Below are positions 9,893 through 22,236 of a stretch of 64,000 nucleotides of DNA, piece by piece. Under the pieces are notes generated by a model. The model saw nothing but the letters and a program-made list of their open reading frames with translations. It did no database searches and had not been told where the DNA came from. This DNA is from Anthostomella pinea (Eukaryota; Ascomycota; Sordariomycetes; Xylariales; Xylariaceae). The stretch lies in NCBI GenBank assembly GCA_963556695.1, contig CAUWAG010000007.1, positions 3,410,001-3,474,000 on the forward strand, written 5' to 3'. The translations under genes were made by a program, and so were the position numbers. Position 1 is the stretch's first letter. Every line of letters starts with the position of its first letter.

Positions 9893-11550
9893 GACACCGC
9901 TTTAGGCATTGTACGGTTCCTTGTCAGACCGCTCAAGATGTCGCAGTTCACTCCATTGTTCTTACGTAGCCTGAATATATACCCCATGCCCCAAATCTGC
10001 AGGTCACTCTATCGTTGCCAGCATACGCATGATACCTCAGTTGATATGGAAGCAGAGCTAGGCAGCTGTGATACCCTCCTTTAGTAGGAGGAAACCACCG
10101 CAGTGGCGGGATAGTTGCGGTAAGAATCTATGAGACAAAGATGGGACCCGCGCGGAGGGTGGTGCAGCCGGCTCTGAAGGGGCCTTCCGCTACTGGAAAT
10201 TGGTCTGGTGGAAGGTCGACCTCGCTCTAGGTGATATATGAAAACTAAAAGATGTGGCTTTGGATCTTGCTTTGAGGTAGTTTTTGTACTTTTCTATGCC
10301 ACTCTTTTTCTAGCCTGAGCAGCAGAGACATTCTCCTCTCATCGCTTTGTTTCCAATGTCTACAATCAATTCTGTTCCAGACTCAACTTCGCCAACCTTC
10401 ACGAACTCCCGTTCACCGAACAAGGCATGCGCTGAGCGGTCCGATTTTCTACAGTCAGCCAGCGACCCTATTAACCTTCAACTCGAGCCTAGTCGATGAC
10501 GGCCTCGGTAGCCTTCCTTCCCTACCTCCTTGAAGGTTAGTTGTACAGAGGACCGACCGCAGCTTCCGAAAACTGGGACATGCCTCTCAGTCGGTCGCAA
10601 GCTAGTGTGCAACAGCCTAGCCGCTGTTATTTTGTGGCGTTTTATTTTGTTAGACTTGGCGTACAGCACGGGGGCTCTGCTTTTTGTTGTCTTTTGGGGT
10701 ATTTGGCTTTGGCTCCTCCCTTGCGGTCGAAGAGCTTAATAGTAAAATACATCGAGGCCATCCCCAGCAGAGGCGTGCAAAGATAGGGTGCAGAGCTGAA
10801 CGGCCTTGAGCTGCGTCCGACGGTCGAACTGGAAGATTTCTCAGGGCGCATACAGTCTGGACTTGACGCGTGCTGCAAGTGTTGTTCTACTTGGTCTGGC
10901 ATCGAGGACCTGCGGGACAGACGGCGGACCCAGCTGGTGCCATGGGTAGACAGTACGACTATAGCACCCTGGGCATCGGTGACCCGGCTGGCGGCGTCCT
11001 TTGTGGCGTCCTCGACAACGACCTGGATAAGTGAATGCGGCTTCTGATGCTATGCGTATCCCCGTTGTTGGGATGCCGTTACGGAGACTTATGGGGGGCG
11101 ACTGTGGCATCTCGATCCTCGTCACATCGGCAATGGGCGGTTACTGGATGAAATCCCTTGAACTGATTGTATTTGATAATTTAGAGCAATGAAAACACAT
11201 CCAAACAAAACATAATCCCATCCCAGATCAACACGACCCCATCCTAGATCATCACAACCCAATCCAAAGTGAGCGTAGTCCAAGCCAAAAGGCACGGCGT
11301 CGTGCGAGCAAGTAACTGACCAGTCCTCCAGAAAAATGAGAAACCAAGATCCTACCCAAGGAAAGCTTCCTCCACCAACGCACCGGCGTCTTGCGAACAG
11401 GTACCGAACTTCCAGAAACATAAGAAACCAAGACCCTGCTCAAGGAAAGCATCCTCTACCAACGCGCCTGCGCGTTCAACCCCTGGCCACCCCCGCCGAG
11501 CCGCACCCACGCCCGCATGATCTCATCGAGCTTGCATCGAGTAGTGCTAC
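9893..11550. other. Region without an intact gene; possible minus-strand coding remnant
   Basis: On the minus strand a coding-like stretch lies at about 10642-11030 (for example IQVVVEDATKDAASRVTDAQ followed by GAIVVLSTHG) with stops directly upstream and no recognisable family, so it may be a relic exon. An 84-bp imperfect tandem duplication lies at about 11341-11508 (aaaccaaga...aaggaaagc...ccaacgc repeated). Confidence 0.35.
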
Positions 11551-12240
11551 TCACTGAGTTTGCGCCCATTCCCATTCATTTGTCTCAGGGTTCAATGTTT
11601 TATATCTGTGCCAGTCCTCGTCCCAAACCCAAGGTGACGCCTGCTCAGTCGATGCAGAAGAAGTGTAGGAGGCCGACGACGCGGGCGCTTGGTAGTACGC
11701 GGAACCGGAGCCGGAGGCGGTGCTTGATGTGGCTGCAGCAGCGTACGATTTAGAATAGCTACCATGTGCCGAAGGGTTGGCTGTGACGGGCGCGTAGCTT
11801 GTCGTCGCCCCTCCTCGGAACTGATTGGGGTTGTACGGATATGATGCCTTGCCAGCGGTTGTAGCAGGTGCATATTGTGTCGTTGCCTGTGTGCCCTGGG
11901 ATGAAGCGGCGAGGATCGAAGGCACGAAGGCAGTCGGCTGGCCAAGAGCTATCGTCGGCCAGGGCTTCTGAGGGGGCCCTGCTCCAGGGTTCCTCCATGT
12001 GTCGATACCTAGACCCCAAGAATAATCCTCGCGGACTATCTTGCCACCTTTTTTTTCGTTGGTAATAACCTTGTCCAGTAATTGTAGGGCTTTCCCATCT
12101 GGCAGGGCCCTCCACTCTTTGGTCTATAAAGATCTTGAGATGATGGCCACCGGTCAAAAGGCCTGCAATGTTGAGATCTGCTTCTTGCTCACCCCCTTCG
12201 CGGTTGGAGCTGGGGGTAGTGACTTCGTGCGGCCCGCCCC
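11551..12240 (-). pseudogene. Frameshifted gene of unknown function with W-rich C-terminus
   Basis: On the minus strand a coding-like frame begins after an acceptor-like ttctgcag at about 12240, reads through a segment ending HHLKIFID, and then near 12117-12128 must shift by one base to continue in the frame that encodes KEWRALPDGK and runs to the stop at 11551-11553. The C-terminal part is rich in Ala, Ser, Thr and Tyr and ends in an acidic Trp-rich tail (WVWDEDWHRYKTLNPETNEW). I do not recognise the family. A one-base indel, real or an assembly error, explains the break. The 5' exon or exons upstream of 12240 could not be placed. Confidence 0.45.
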
Positions 12241-12927
12241 TGCAGAAGTAAGGAACGATGGTCAGCTCTTGAATGATCTTGCAAATACGTATGGAAGACA
12301 TTCGGAGTAATAGGATCAGCATAACCAACGCAAATCGGTAAACGGTAGGAGGTGTAACTCGCGCAGCACTTGGAATAAGCCAGTAGCCTAGGGTGAAAGA
12401 GGTGGCGTGTCACCCGGATGGCTGCTTGTTTCGCTGCAAACTACAATCCCAACCGCTTGGTCGATTGCGACCGTACCGCACAGGCAGTTTGATGGGGTAA
12501 GTCCAGGATTGCGTGAGTGCTGTACTTACTTGATTGTGACCTTGGTTAACCCAAGCTCGAAAGCATACAGGTACATCAGTCGAGCACGATCCAAGAGGTG
12601 CACACGACTTCGCCGCATTCCCAGCGCAAATATTTTTGTCCACATCGCCCAAGACTGCCAAAGCAGCGGCAAAATCGTGTACTTAATGAGAAGAAGATCT
12701 TTGGATAATCATGTAGAACTCTGCAGTCCTCGGAGACTACCAACAACTCAGTCAAGTCTGGACGTTGCTCTGTCTGAAATTTCTTTGACTTCCGAACTCT
12801 TTCATCACCACCCCAATCAGCTTTTTATCGAACACCATGATGAGCAATGCATCAAAGCGTCTTTTCAACAGTACGGTCACTGCCTCCATATCCCATGTGA
12901 CACCTCGCTGACATTTCTGAAGCGCGG
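12241..12927. other. Intergenic region upstream of the Fig1-type gene
   Basis: It may contain the unplaced 5' exons of the minus-strand relic and the promoter of the Fig1-type gene. Nothing else could be supported. Confidence 0.35.
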
Positions 12928-13889
12928 ATGGACCTGCGGTTCATCGCATATCTCGTTATATCTCTCATATTTACCTTCCACGGTAAGAACATCAGCCTTG
13001 ATCTGGACAGAATTTTTCGCTCACATATCTCAGTCCTCGTATTGACTGGCTGTCTGTTACTGTCTCCTGGGATTCCGGACCTTTTCGTGTTCAAACTTCA
13101 ACTCAATCAGTCTGAAGGATACGAGGTGAGAGTAGGATATTACGGTAAGTGCCGCTCGATCAGGCTATGCCATCCCCAATGTTCAATACTTACTTTCCCC
13201 AGGGATCTGTGCCGAACAGCTGCCAGGTCGTCAACTTGCATGCCAAGCAAGCTATATGCGCAGTGCCGATGCGTTGGAAGACTTCTTCCTTTCGAACTCA
13301 ACGCTGGACAGCGATTCCATTCCCGCGCGGGCCCTTCTATCCAGTGCGCGAACATTCCAGAACAACGTGTTCTACCCTTTGCTGGCTGGATCCGGCGCTC
13401 TCATCTTTCTGAGCACAATATCGATGCTACTGCTGAAACGGTCCATCAAGAACCCCAAGTTCAACCCAAACACGATCAACACCCAGAAACGTTTCAGATC
13501 TGGGATGCTAGTTCTCGGGCAGCTTGCTTTCGGCCTTGCTGTGGCAGCAGCGTTCTCGACTACCCAGACTGTGGGCGCATTGCATTTCGCCACCACGAAA
13601 GTGGAGGGTTCTCTATCTGATATCATTATCACGAGTGGCATTCCAGTTCAGGGACTTCAGGTGAGCAGCACAAGGACTTTGCCATCATCAATTCTTCCAC
13701 AGACAACAATGTGACTGACCCCAAGTGTTGCAGTGGACAATGGTGGCAATGATCGCATTTCTGCAATGGTCAATGTCTAGCATGTTCCCCGAGGGCCAAG
13801 CAGGCATGCCACCAATGCGCGCAGGCCCTGGGATGGGTATGCCGCCGCCTCCCCCGCCGCCCCCGCCGATGGGACCCCCTCGCTTCTAG
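12928..13889 (+). CDS. Fig1-family membrane protein (Ca2+ influx / mating and membrane fusion)
   Basis: Four exons (12928-12982, 13034-13144, 13203-13660, 13734-13889) give 259 aa. The first intron is 51 nt and frame-neutral; removing it restores a clean N-terminal membrane segment. After that segment come an extracellular loop with VGYYGIC (the conserved GYxGxC signature of Fig1) and further Cys, then transmembrane segments at about residues 125-150, 170-195 and 215-235, giving the four-helix claudin-like layout. The tail is Met/Pro-rich with a run of prolines. In yeast and other fungi Fig1 acts in low-affinity Ca2+ uptake and cell fusion during mating, and in filamentous species also in hyphal growth and conidiation. 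Assignment rests on topology and signature; moderately sure. Confidence 0.75.
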
Positions 13890-14516
13890 TCCGAAGACGT
13901 ATGGCTGGGCTGGTATACACTATAAGCAGCCTGCTACGCACTGGAAAATGCCTGGTAATAGGCCTCTCGAGGATTTACTATGTCGTTGCAAATTGGAGTG
14001 GCATTGTCGTAAAGGAGATGGTTATAAAATGGCGTACACAAGCGGTGCGAGCTAAAGGCCATGCTTTGCAGAAGAACAGAATCAACATGGGACGGGTATA
14101 CTCAATCTGAACTTTGAAATCGTTACTCATTACAAAAGCATTGTCCGAGCTTGATCACATCAGACACTAACATATATGGGTATTGAAACCGGCCAAAGGA
14201 GTGAGTAATTGCAACCATTAGAACCATCACTTGAGAACGTAGCAGGGATAATAACTCACGAGCCTTCAGTGAATAACATATCCCGAGGACATTTAAGTCC
14301 CAACAATGGACATCAGCATAGAGTAACTCCAACATATATCTTATCCAATTTCTATGAAGGTCCCTGAGGGTCGACCTACCTGGTTCAACATAGCCAAGCA
14401 GACAGACAACCATATCTACGAACACCCACCCACCCACACACGTGCCAACGAACACCACCAAGACACCTCCACGCTACCAGAGCAGCCCAGCCTTTCTGCC
14501 CTACCAACCACCAACA
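13890..14516. other. Intergenic, no gene seen
   Basis: It holds the 3' region of the Fig1-type gene. No coding pattern or repeat stands out. Confidence 0.5.
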
Positions 14517-14738
14517 ATGAGTTCTCTGTCCTCACTCTTGTCACCGGTGTCAGCCGCCCAGCCCTCAGGCTTCTCCAGCACCACCAGAATGACCGACGTA
14601 GCCCAGGCGGCGCAAAAGGAGCTGACCAGTGGAGGAGGGCTAAGAGGCGGCGATAGCGAAGATTGCTGCGAAGTCTGCTGTTCCTCGTGGGTCCTGTTCC
14701 TGCGCTGCTTCCTGTGCTGCGGCTGCCACGAGGACTGA
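14517..14738 (+). CDS. Possible small Cys-rich-tail protein (CYSTM-like)
   Basis: A 73-aa frame starts at ATG 14517. A Ser/Thr/Gln-rich N-terminal half is followed by a C-terminal Cys-dense hydrophobic tail (CCEVCCSSWVLFLRCFLCC) near residues 50-68. This resembles the Cys-rich membrane module of CYSTM-type small proteins, which are linked to stress and membrane association in fungi and plants. The frame has no homolog that I can name and is short, so it may be chance. The preceding bases (accaacaATG) are an acceptable start context. Confidence 0.35.
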   Translation: MSSLSSLLSPVSAAQPSGFSSTTRMTDVAQAAQKELTSGGGLRGGDSEDCCEVCCSSWVLFLRCFLCCGCHED

Positions 14739-15368
14739 ATTGTCAGGAAGCGTGCCGGGAACAAAGGAATCTTGTGTGTACATATACAGGGCTTCCACGC
14801 CTGATTAGTACTGTAGGTCCTTGCAGAATACCAAGTCTTTTCACCTCCTATATGGTTGGCCATCTGGCATGAATTGAGTGCATGTAAAAACCCCAAGTCA
14901 GAATCCAAAGCCAGCCATCAAACCTGCATTTACTCCAACATATGCTTACCAGGAAGCACAAGCGATGTCGCTATTCGGACTATCGAGTGAACTACTAGCG
15001 GCCATGGCTGACACGCGCTTCCAGATATAGCAGATGCCGACGGACGGGTATTCTAGTTCAGGGAGTCACGAACCAACCGGGTGGTCAACATCCACTGGCT
15101 ACATCCACAACTTGAACTGCGGGCACAAAAGCTACGTGACCTTCATAAACGAGTGTTAAGATGGGTTGAGTACGCCGGACGTATTTTCGTGACCCCTGGG
15201 CCTTACGGGAGACATGCTTGTTGGTGCACAAGCTGGTGCCTCTGTCGTTCCGCAAACCCTCTGGGCACCACACTGGATCATATTAGATAAAACATATAAA
15301 TGTAGAAACTAGAAGTCGCCATGACCGGGCGTAGATCTGAGAAGTTATCTGGTAACGACGAGACCAGC
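14739..15368. other. Intergenic, no gene seen
   Basis: No coding pattern, repeat or RNA gene was recognised. The right end is the 3' flank of the glycosylasparaginase gene. Confidence 0.5.
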
Positions 15369-16591
15369 TCACGGTCTTCGCAAGTCGCCAACCTCGTTGA
15401 TGGGTGGCACGCTGACCACCGCCGTCTCGTTCATGGTTCCGCCACGATAAGCATACGTGAAAGTCCATCCAGAGCCAGCGCCCCCGTGTTCCCCCTTGCT
15501 GTTCAAGACCACGATGCCGCTCTGTACCTCCGGATACTTCCTCACCATGCGTGAAACAACATCCTCGGCCGCGAGCTGCGGTGTCATGCCCAGTCTCAGA
15601 TTCTCTACTGCTTGATAACAAGGCAGGAATCTCATCATGATATCGCCCTATGCTGTCAATATCATCGATACTCATCTGGAAAGGAGAAGGCGCGTTGCAT
15701 TGTACTCACATCGCCAGTCGCACCACACCCACCTATGTCTCCATCGACATACGACCCGCTCCCTGTGATGGGACCGTCGCCCACGCGGCCGGGTACTTTG
15801 CGACTCGCTCCATTGGTCGATGTCCCGGCCGCCATGGCGCCAGAGGAATGCAGCGCGATCATCGAGATGGTATCATGGCCCTCTGAAGCCCCACGAGCTT
15901 GCAACTGAGAAGCATATCCTGAAGAGGTGGAGTTGAGTGCCAGCGGAGTGTACGGCCCGCACGAACTTCCCGAGTCAGGCGTGACATTGATGCGGTAGTT
16001 GGGCTGGCAGCCACTGGCCTTCCACTCCTCGCACGAAGCTGCCGAGGCCTCCGTGGTCAGATTCTCCGCGACGAAGCCATTCGCGATGGCGAAGTCGGTG
16101 GCCAGTTCCCCAGCGAGCATCGTGTGAGTGGTGTGCTCCAACACGGCTCGCGCTACCGAGATGGCATCCTTGATGCGCCTCAGAGCCGCTACACTGCCGG
16201 ACTTCATGGTCGTGCCGTCCATGATCATGGCGTCGAGCGTTGTCTATTTTTTCTTGAGCCCACGACCCCCTTAAAGCTTTGCGGAGCCGGGCCTCACCTC
16301 GCAGTTTTCGTCCGGTGACCCGCCGTAGCCTACACTACCATCACACTGATTCGCCTCACATGTAGAACACCCCAGCTCTACAGCGTCAAGGGCGGAGGTT
16401 TGCGTATCGAGCAGAGACAAGTAGGCTGCGTCCGTGGCCACAGTGAACGCGCCGCCCCAGGTGTGGATGACCATCGGAAGACCCGGCGCATTACTCGTGC
16501 CGTTGCCGTTGCCCTTTGCAAGTGTAGCCGTGGCGTGCGGGAGTGAGAGGGCCAGCAGAGAGCCGAGGCCGAAGCTTCGGAGGAGCGCCAT
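15369..16591 (-). CDS. Glycosylasparaginase (N4-(beta-GlcNAc)-L-asparaginase), Ntn hydrolase
   Basis: Three exons (16298-16591, 15710-16243, 15369-15647) give 368 aa. A signal peptide of about 23 residues is visible ([20 protein letters not shown]), so the enzyme enters the secretory or vacuolar route. The precursor cleavage site of this N-terminal nucleophile family is seen as [12 protein letters not shown], with Thr223 as the expected new N-terminal nucleophile. The downstream AAGTSTNG and [12 protein letters not shown] motifs are the substrate-binding loop, and the spliced [17 protein letters not shown] matches the conserved small-subunit segment. The second splice restores that motif exactly, which supports the model. 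The enzyme cleaves the GlcNAc-Asn bond during glycoprotein turnover. It is divergent from the GH55 gene. Confidence 0.92.
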
Positions 16592-16972
16592 GGTGGATAA
16601 CAACAGAACGAGTGCGAACAAGTACCAATGCCTCATGAGCCGATGAGGCGATCCAGCTTCATGAGGACAAGTAAACGGCCTACATGGTACCATCGCGGTC
16701 AATATGTGCAATCCCTATCCTCTGAAGGCCAAGACCTTCTCCAGATCCTTATCGTCGTCTGTCTGTTGATGATGGATTGACGCTAACCCGCGAGGGCAGC
16801 TGGAAATTGCCAATGGCGGGTCCACGTGACACTGGAGAGTCCGGGGCTCCCTTTTCCCCGCAGTGCTGAGTAATCAGCGGAGCTGGAGCCGAGCTCCAGC
16901 TGTCAGGCTGTCTCCTCCGCCCAGGGTTCTCTTTGCACTCCACTATTCTCTCCAAACCACGCGCGCCCACGT

Positions 16973-16996
16973 TCTCATTCTCATTCTCATTCTCAT
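16973..16996 (+). repeat. (TTCTCA)4 microsatellite
   Basis: Four exact copies of ttctca, followed by a further pyrimidine tract. Confidence 0.9.
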
Positions 16997-17915
16997 CTCT
17001 CCGAGGACTTTGGCGTCCTAGATACCTATTGCACCACGTCTCTCGTGAGCATACACTTGAAAGGTACCACCACTCGTCTAGTCGGCTATGTATTTGTCAA
17101 ACGTTCTGTGGTGATAACGCGATGAGGGGCCGCGTTTTGTATCCGACCACGCGTCCGCGACTTGGAGCGGATTTTATCCACACCCCGACGAAACATCCAC
17201 GTCGTCGTCCTTATAATGTTCGAGCGGGGACATAGCGGCTAGCGAGTGCAGGTGCACGTTGAGCAGGTTGGAGTATTCATGGCGAAAAGCTCGGGCTAAT
17301 CCCCCAGAAGCAATTTAGATCGTCTAGGCAGTTGCTATCTAGCGCTGATCGCGCAAGTCTAGGCCATCCTCAATGGCCTCGACCTGAGGCAACTGGGTCA
17401 GCCCTCATAATAAGGGGCTTCTCCGGCCTTGGTGGTCCAGTTGAGGATGATGCGTGTGTCTTCGCAAACGAGGTCTTGAGTTCGACTTTCGTCTGATCGC
17501 AAAAACACTCCGGCTTCCTGAAAGTCAATACGGCCTAACGTCGATCTCGCCAAGTACAACGTCGTAAACGGCTTGAAGTCGTTGTGCTCCTCCTTTGTCG
17601 AGACTACTAGTAATCTGGGCAAGCTGCTAGTTAGGTTCTGGCCTCTTTCTCTCCCACTTAGCTCGCGGACGCCAACAGCGCCAATCAGCAGACTACTGAA
17701 TCATCCTTCCCCTTTTCAACCTACTCGGGCAGCCGAATCATCACAGTCACACCTGAAGCGACAAGCTGAGTCTGAATTGGGAAACCATTGGCGGAGGCTA
17801 CGAGCTGTGATCAAAACTTGCCATCTACATCGACGTAATGCCTCTAGCGACAGTTTTTGCCGATGCCGCAAAGGTTAGCTGGGCTTAGCCCACGTGGCGA
17901 CCAAGATGGCCCGAG

Positions 17916-17926
17916 CCTTATAAGAG
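17916..17926 (+). promoter_or_regulatory. Possible TATA element of the GH55 gene
   Basis: The string ccttataagag lies about 95 bp before the ATG at 18021, a common position for a fungal TATA-like element. Sequence match only. Confidence 0.35.
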
Positions 17927-18020
17927 GTTTGTCTAGAACCTTCATATTTCGTTCATATGCTGCTGTTATTCTCGGAGATCCTCTGTCAATCGGTTTCCAT
18001 TCTCTCTAAATCCGTTCAGC

Positions 18021-20690
18021 ATGCGGTTTTCATGGGGTTATGTGCTTGTCTTGCCATCTGTCCTTGGGGAGAAGTTGACCATTCCAGCCGTCGATAGTGC
18101 GGTCAGGTCTCAGCTGTCAAGCTTCAGTCAATATGCCGACAGCAATGGCAGAGTCGGCCAAGAGGCTGCCTTAACGGCAGCAGCAGAAGCTGCGGCAGCT
18201 TCTACCGTTGCCCCGAGCGATCCAGATTCGGCTGCGCTCACCGGACACATACTTGAGCAGCGACAGGCGGTTGGAAGTTATTGGTATGAGACAATAGCCC
18301 ACCAAGGCATTTCGGCTTTCAACGCCAACCGCGCCAACTACAAGGTCTATCGCAACGTGAAGGACTACGGAGCCAAGGGGTACAAGTAACACACCAACTC
18401 GCAATGACGAGCGCTAATCATAGCATACAGAGATGGGAAGACAGATGACACAGCAGCTATCCAGAGAGCCATCAGTGACGGGAACAGATGTGCTCCAGGA
18501 GCCTGTTTATCATCTAGCACGACAAATGCTGTAGTCTACTTCCCCGGGGGGACATACCTACTCTCATCGTCGATCGTGAGCTACTATGCCACCAACCTCA
18601 TTGGCAACCCCGATAACATGCCAGTCTTGAAAGCGACCAATGGATTCAACGGATTCGGCGTCATTGATGGAGCTCAATACCAGCCTGGTGGCGTTTTGCC
18701 ATATGGTCCGACAAACATCTTCTGGCGCCAAGTTCGCAACTTTGTGATCGACTTGACTGCAATTCCCGCTGCAGTTGAGGCGACTGGAATCCACTGGCCG
18801 ACAGCCCAGGCCACCAGCTTACAGAACATAATATTCAAGATGTCGAGTGATTCCGGAACCAAACACCAAGGTCTCTTCATCGAGGCGGGATCAGGGGGTA
18901 TCATGAACGATCTCGTCTTCTACGGCGGGCTCAACGGCGCCGTGTTCGGCAACCAGCAGTTCACCGTCCGCAATCTCACCTTCTACAATGCGGTGACGGC
19001 CATATACCAGATCTGGGACTGGGGGTGGACCTACAAAAGCATATCGGTGAACAACTGTACCGTCGGATTGGACATGGCATCCCGGGACCCCAGCAACGAG
19101 GCCGTCGGATCCGTCACCTTCTTCGACAGCTCCTTTACCAATACGAAGATCGCCTTCAACATCTCGCGCAACGCCATCACCCAGCCCAGTAGTGGGGGCA
19201 GTCTGGCAATCGAGAACGTCTCGCTGAAAAACGTGGCCCTCGCAATCCAGCACGGACCTAGTCGGCTTCCCATCCTCGCCGGCACGACGGGCTCGACTAC
19301 GATCGCGAGTTGGGTGAGTGGACGCGTGTACAACCCGACCGGACCCAACGTCGTCACGGGAGCGATCACGCCACCGGCACGGCCCGCATCTCTTGTGGCC
19401 AAGGGTCGGTTCTACGAGCGCTCAAAGCCCTCCTACGCCACGCTGCCTTCCACCTCCTTCTCCTCCATCCGCGCAGGCGGCGCTCGCGGCGACGGCGTCA
19501 CTGACGACACGGCTGCTTTGCAGAAAGTGATCACTGCCGCAGCAGCGGCTGGTCGCGTGGTCTACTTCGACGCCGGTACCTACAAAGTCACGCGCACGCT
19601 ACTAATCCCGGCTAAGAGCCGCATCGTGGGCGAGGGATACGCAGTCATCATGTCAAGCGGCGCCTTCTTCGCCAACATCAACGCGCCGCAAGTCGTCGTA
19701 CAAGTCGGCAACCCAGGCGACGTAGGCGTGGTGGAATGGAGCGACATGATAGTATCGACCCAAGGCGCGCAAGCAGGCGCGATCCTAATCCGCTGGAACC
19801 TCGCCTCCGCGGCCGAGTCCCCAAGCGGGATGTGGGACGTCCACACGCGCATCGGCGGCACGACCGGCTCGAACCTCTCCTACGCCAACTGCGCCGCCGC
19901 GCCTAAATCCACCCTCGTGAACAGCGCCTGCATCTCGGGCTACACGTCCCTGCACGTCGCCAAGTCGGCGTCGGGGCTCTACATGGAGAACGTCTGGCTC
20001 TGGGTCGCCGACCACGACGTCGACGACGCGGCCCTGCGGCAGATCACCGTGTACGCCGGCCGCGGCTTACTCATAGAATCAACCGCCGGCACGATCTGGC
20101 TCGTGGGCACCAGCTCGGAGCACCACGTGCGGTACCAGTACCAGTTCAGCAACACCCAAAACATATTCGCGGGCCAGATCCAGACCGAGACGCCGTACTA
20201 CCAGCCCAACCCGGGGTCGCGGCAGCCGTTCCCGCTGAACGCGGCGATCGACGATCCGAATTTCGACTTTCTGTGCCCGAAGGCGACGGCGCCGGGGACG
20301 TGTGCGGAGGCGTGGGGACTGCGGGTTAGTGCGAGTCGGAATGTGCTGATTTACGGGGCCGGGTGAGTCCTTGTTCCCCCTGAACCCAGACTGCCTAAAA
20401 GCTGCGGCTGATGGATCGTACCTACCTATCCTTGCTGACACCGGACCTACAGATTCTACTCGTTCTTCAACAATTACACCACCTCGTGCTCCGACAAGGG
20501 CGCCGGTGCACTGTGCCAACAAGGGATGGTGCAGTACGACGCGGCGAACACGAAGGGGTTCTGGATGTATGGACTAAATACGGTAGGTGCCGTCGGCATG
20601 GTCTACAGAGACACCACGAAGATGGTGGACTATTCGCAAAACGTGAATGTCTACCCTAGTACGATCATGGTGTTTAATAGTAATAGCTAG
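18021..20690 (+). CDS. GH55-family exo/endo beta-1,3-glucanase, pectate-lyase-like fold
   Basis: Three exons (18021-18379, 18431-20362, 20453-20690) give 842 aa, within the normal GH55 size. Two beta-helix modules are evident from repeated openings: YGAKGDGKTDDTAAIQ with VYFPGGTY after the first splice (about residue 118), and GGARGDGVTDDTAALQ with VYFDAGTY at about residue 470. This duplicated pattern is typical of fungal GH55 beta-1,3-glucanases. The N-terminus is a short hydrophobic signal-like segment (MRFSWGYVLVLPSVLG), consistent with secretion. Both splices are confirmed by restored motifs. The expected role is hydrolysis of beta-1,3-glucan in its own wall, in fungal prey or in plant callose. 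Its stop is only 123 bp from the stop of the convergent type III PKS. Confidence 0.92.
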
Positions 20691-20813
20691 AGTTTTCATG
20701 AAGTCAAAATGAATATAGTAAAATAATGTCTGAATGTAACAGGTTCGCCGAGTGTTGTCCGAGTGTTCTTATTAGGTATATGAGGTACCAACCGCAAATC
20801 GAGACTCCCCTTT

Positions 20814-22236
20814 CTAGTCTAATTCAACGCCTGCAAGCGCTTCGCTGATGAACTTCTGGTCTGTGACTGATGCGCCCCCCTTCTCCAGAACCGTGGGCTC
20901 TGGTGTAGCCGGAGACGACTCTTTCGGATCGATGCTCGCCCAGTCCACCTCCTCGCCCGTCTCACTCCTGCTGGCCTCGCTGTCAGTCTCCGGGGGCGTC
21001 TGAACTCCGCGCGCGCCCATATTGCGTTTTAACATGCACATTTCCACCGAAATGCCCGGACCGAACGCACAGCCCACAACAAATTCCCGAGCGCGTCCTC
21101 CAGGAGCGCAGGCGTCCATATCTTTACTGCGCAAGCGGTCCATGACGCTGAAGATGGTCGCAGAGCTTGAGTTTCCGTGGTTCATGTACCGGTCGTAGCT
21201 GGCGCGCATGTGCTCAGGGGTGATACACATGGTTCGCTCAGTGTTCATCAAGATTGTCGCACCGCCCGGATGCATCGCCCAGTCAAAGTCAGCCGCTTCA
21301 CGATACCCGACTGGTAAGTCCGGCACGGTCTCCAGGAGCTCGGCGAAGCTCGGCGCAACCACTTGATCTGTCAGCTTCGGTACCCGTGGTGACAGAATCA
21401 CTTTCCATCCGACCGGGTCCACGTCAAAACCGAGATCGTGTTCGGTGTCGGGGATTATCTTGTGTTCCCATCCGAGGAGCTTGTATACCGGCTCTGCTGT
21501 CGGCTCGCCAATTCCGTTGCTGAGGACCAACGCGCTTGCGCAGTCGGAGAAGAGACATGCACCGATTCGCTTCTCTTGCAACTCATTGATGCTGTTCAAC
21601 TCGCTGCGCACCATAGTCGTGCTCACCTCGAGTGCGACACATAATATCCTCGCCGGTTTCCGCCTCATGCTGTGTCCCAGGGCGAGATTGGCAGCTGTGC
21701 GCAGTGTCGCTAAGCCACCCGAGCAACCAATACCGTGCAGCAGGACTTTCTCTAGCTGGTGTGTGATTCCTAAGCCCTTCGCAACGTAGTGGTCGAAACC
21801 TGGGTTCGCGCTGTCTGTACATGTTGTTGACACGATGTGGGTGATCTCCGAGAGGTCGATCCGCGCCTCTGCCACAGCTTTCCTCGAGGCTTCGATAGCT
21901 AGTGGTACACCATCTGACATGAACACCTCGTGTAGTTGCGCTATCGACGGCGCATTGGGTTCGTTCACCACGGGGTGGTCTGAGGTTCCGATGGAGGAGC
22001 GGGTTTCGATGCCAGTATATTGGTTGATGGATAGGACTTTCTGCATACTAAGCGACGCAGCCATCAGCATGAGCTCTTCCAATTGGGGATGCTGGCGGCT
22101 CGACTCACGCGGGCGAGTCTGGGTAGAACTTGGTTGCAAGCTTGTTGACCTCGTCCGGCTTGAGGCTATTTGGTGGATATTGAGCGCCCAGCCCAATGAT
22201 GGAGAGGCCCAGCCCTCCACAACTTGATGTTGCCAT
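20814..22236 (-). CDS. Type III polyketide synthase (chalcone-synthase superfamily)
   Basis: Two exons (22109-22236 and 20814-22047) give 453 aa; the 61-nt intron has a clean gtgagt donor and gcttag acceptor. The catalytic triad is seen as Cys151 (HGIGCSGG), His302 (AMHPGG) and Asn335 (NHGNSSSA), close to the positions in known fungal type III synthases. The C-terminal GCAFGPGISVEM matches the conserved GFGPG loop. A polar tail of about 60 residues rich in Glu, Ser and Pro follows, as in other fungal members. These homodimers condense malonyl-CoA on fatty acyl-CoA starters into alkylresorcylic acids, resorcinols or pyrones; the starter cannot be read here. A small membrane protein is divergently transcribed about 1.35 kb away. 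Confidence 0.95.

Larger units (their letters stand above)
16592..18020. other. Divergent promoter region
   Basis: It separates the glycosylasparaginase start from the GH55 start. It contains a TTCTCA microsatellite (16973-16996). A 74-codon minus-strand frame at 17398-17622 is not supported by a family and is listed as rejected. Confidence 0.5.

Noticed and set aside
12407..13045. Long plus-strand frame overlapping the start of the Fig1-type gene
   Set aside because: It is in a different frame from the Fig1 exons, has Ser/His-rich chance-like composition and no family match.
17398..17622. A 74-codon minus-strand frame with fairly coding-like composition
   Set aside because: It has no recognisable family, no upstream exon with a good donor and lies in a divergent promoter. 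It could be a relic exon but is not supported enough to list.
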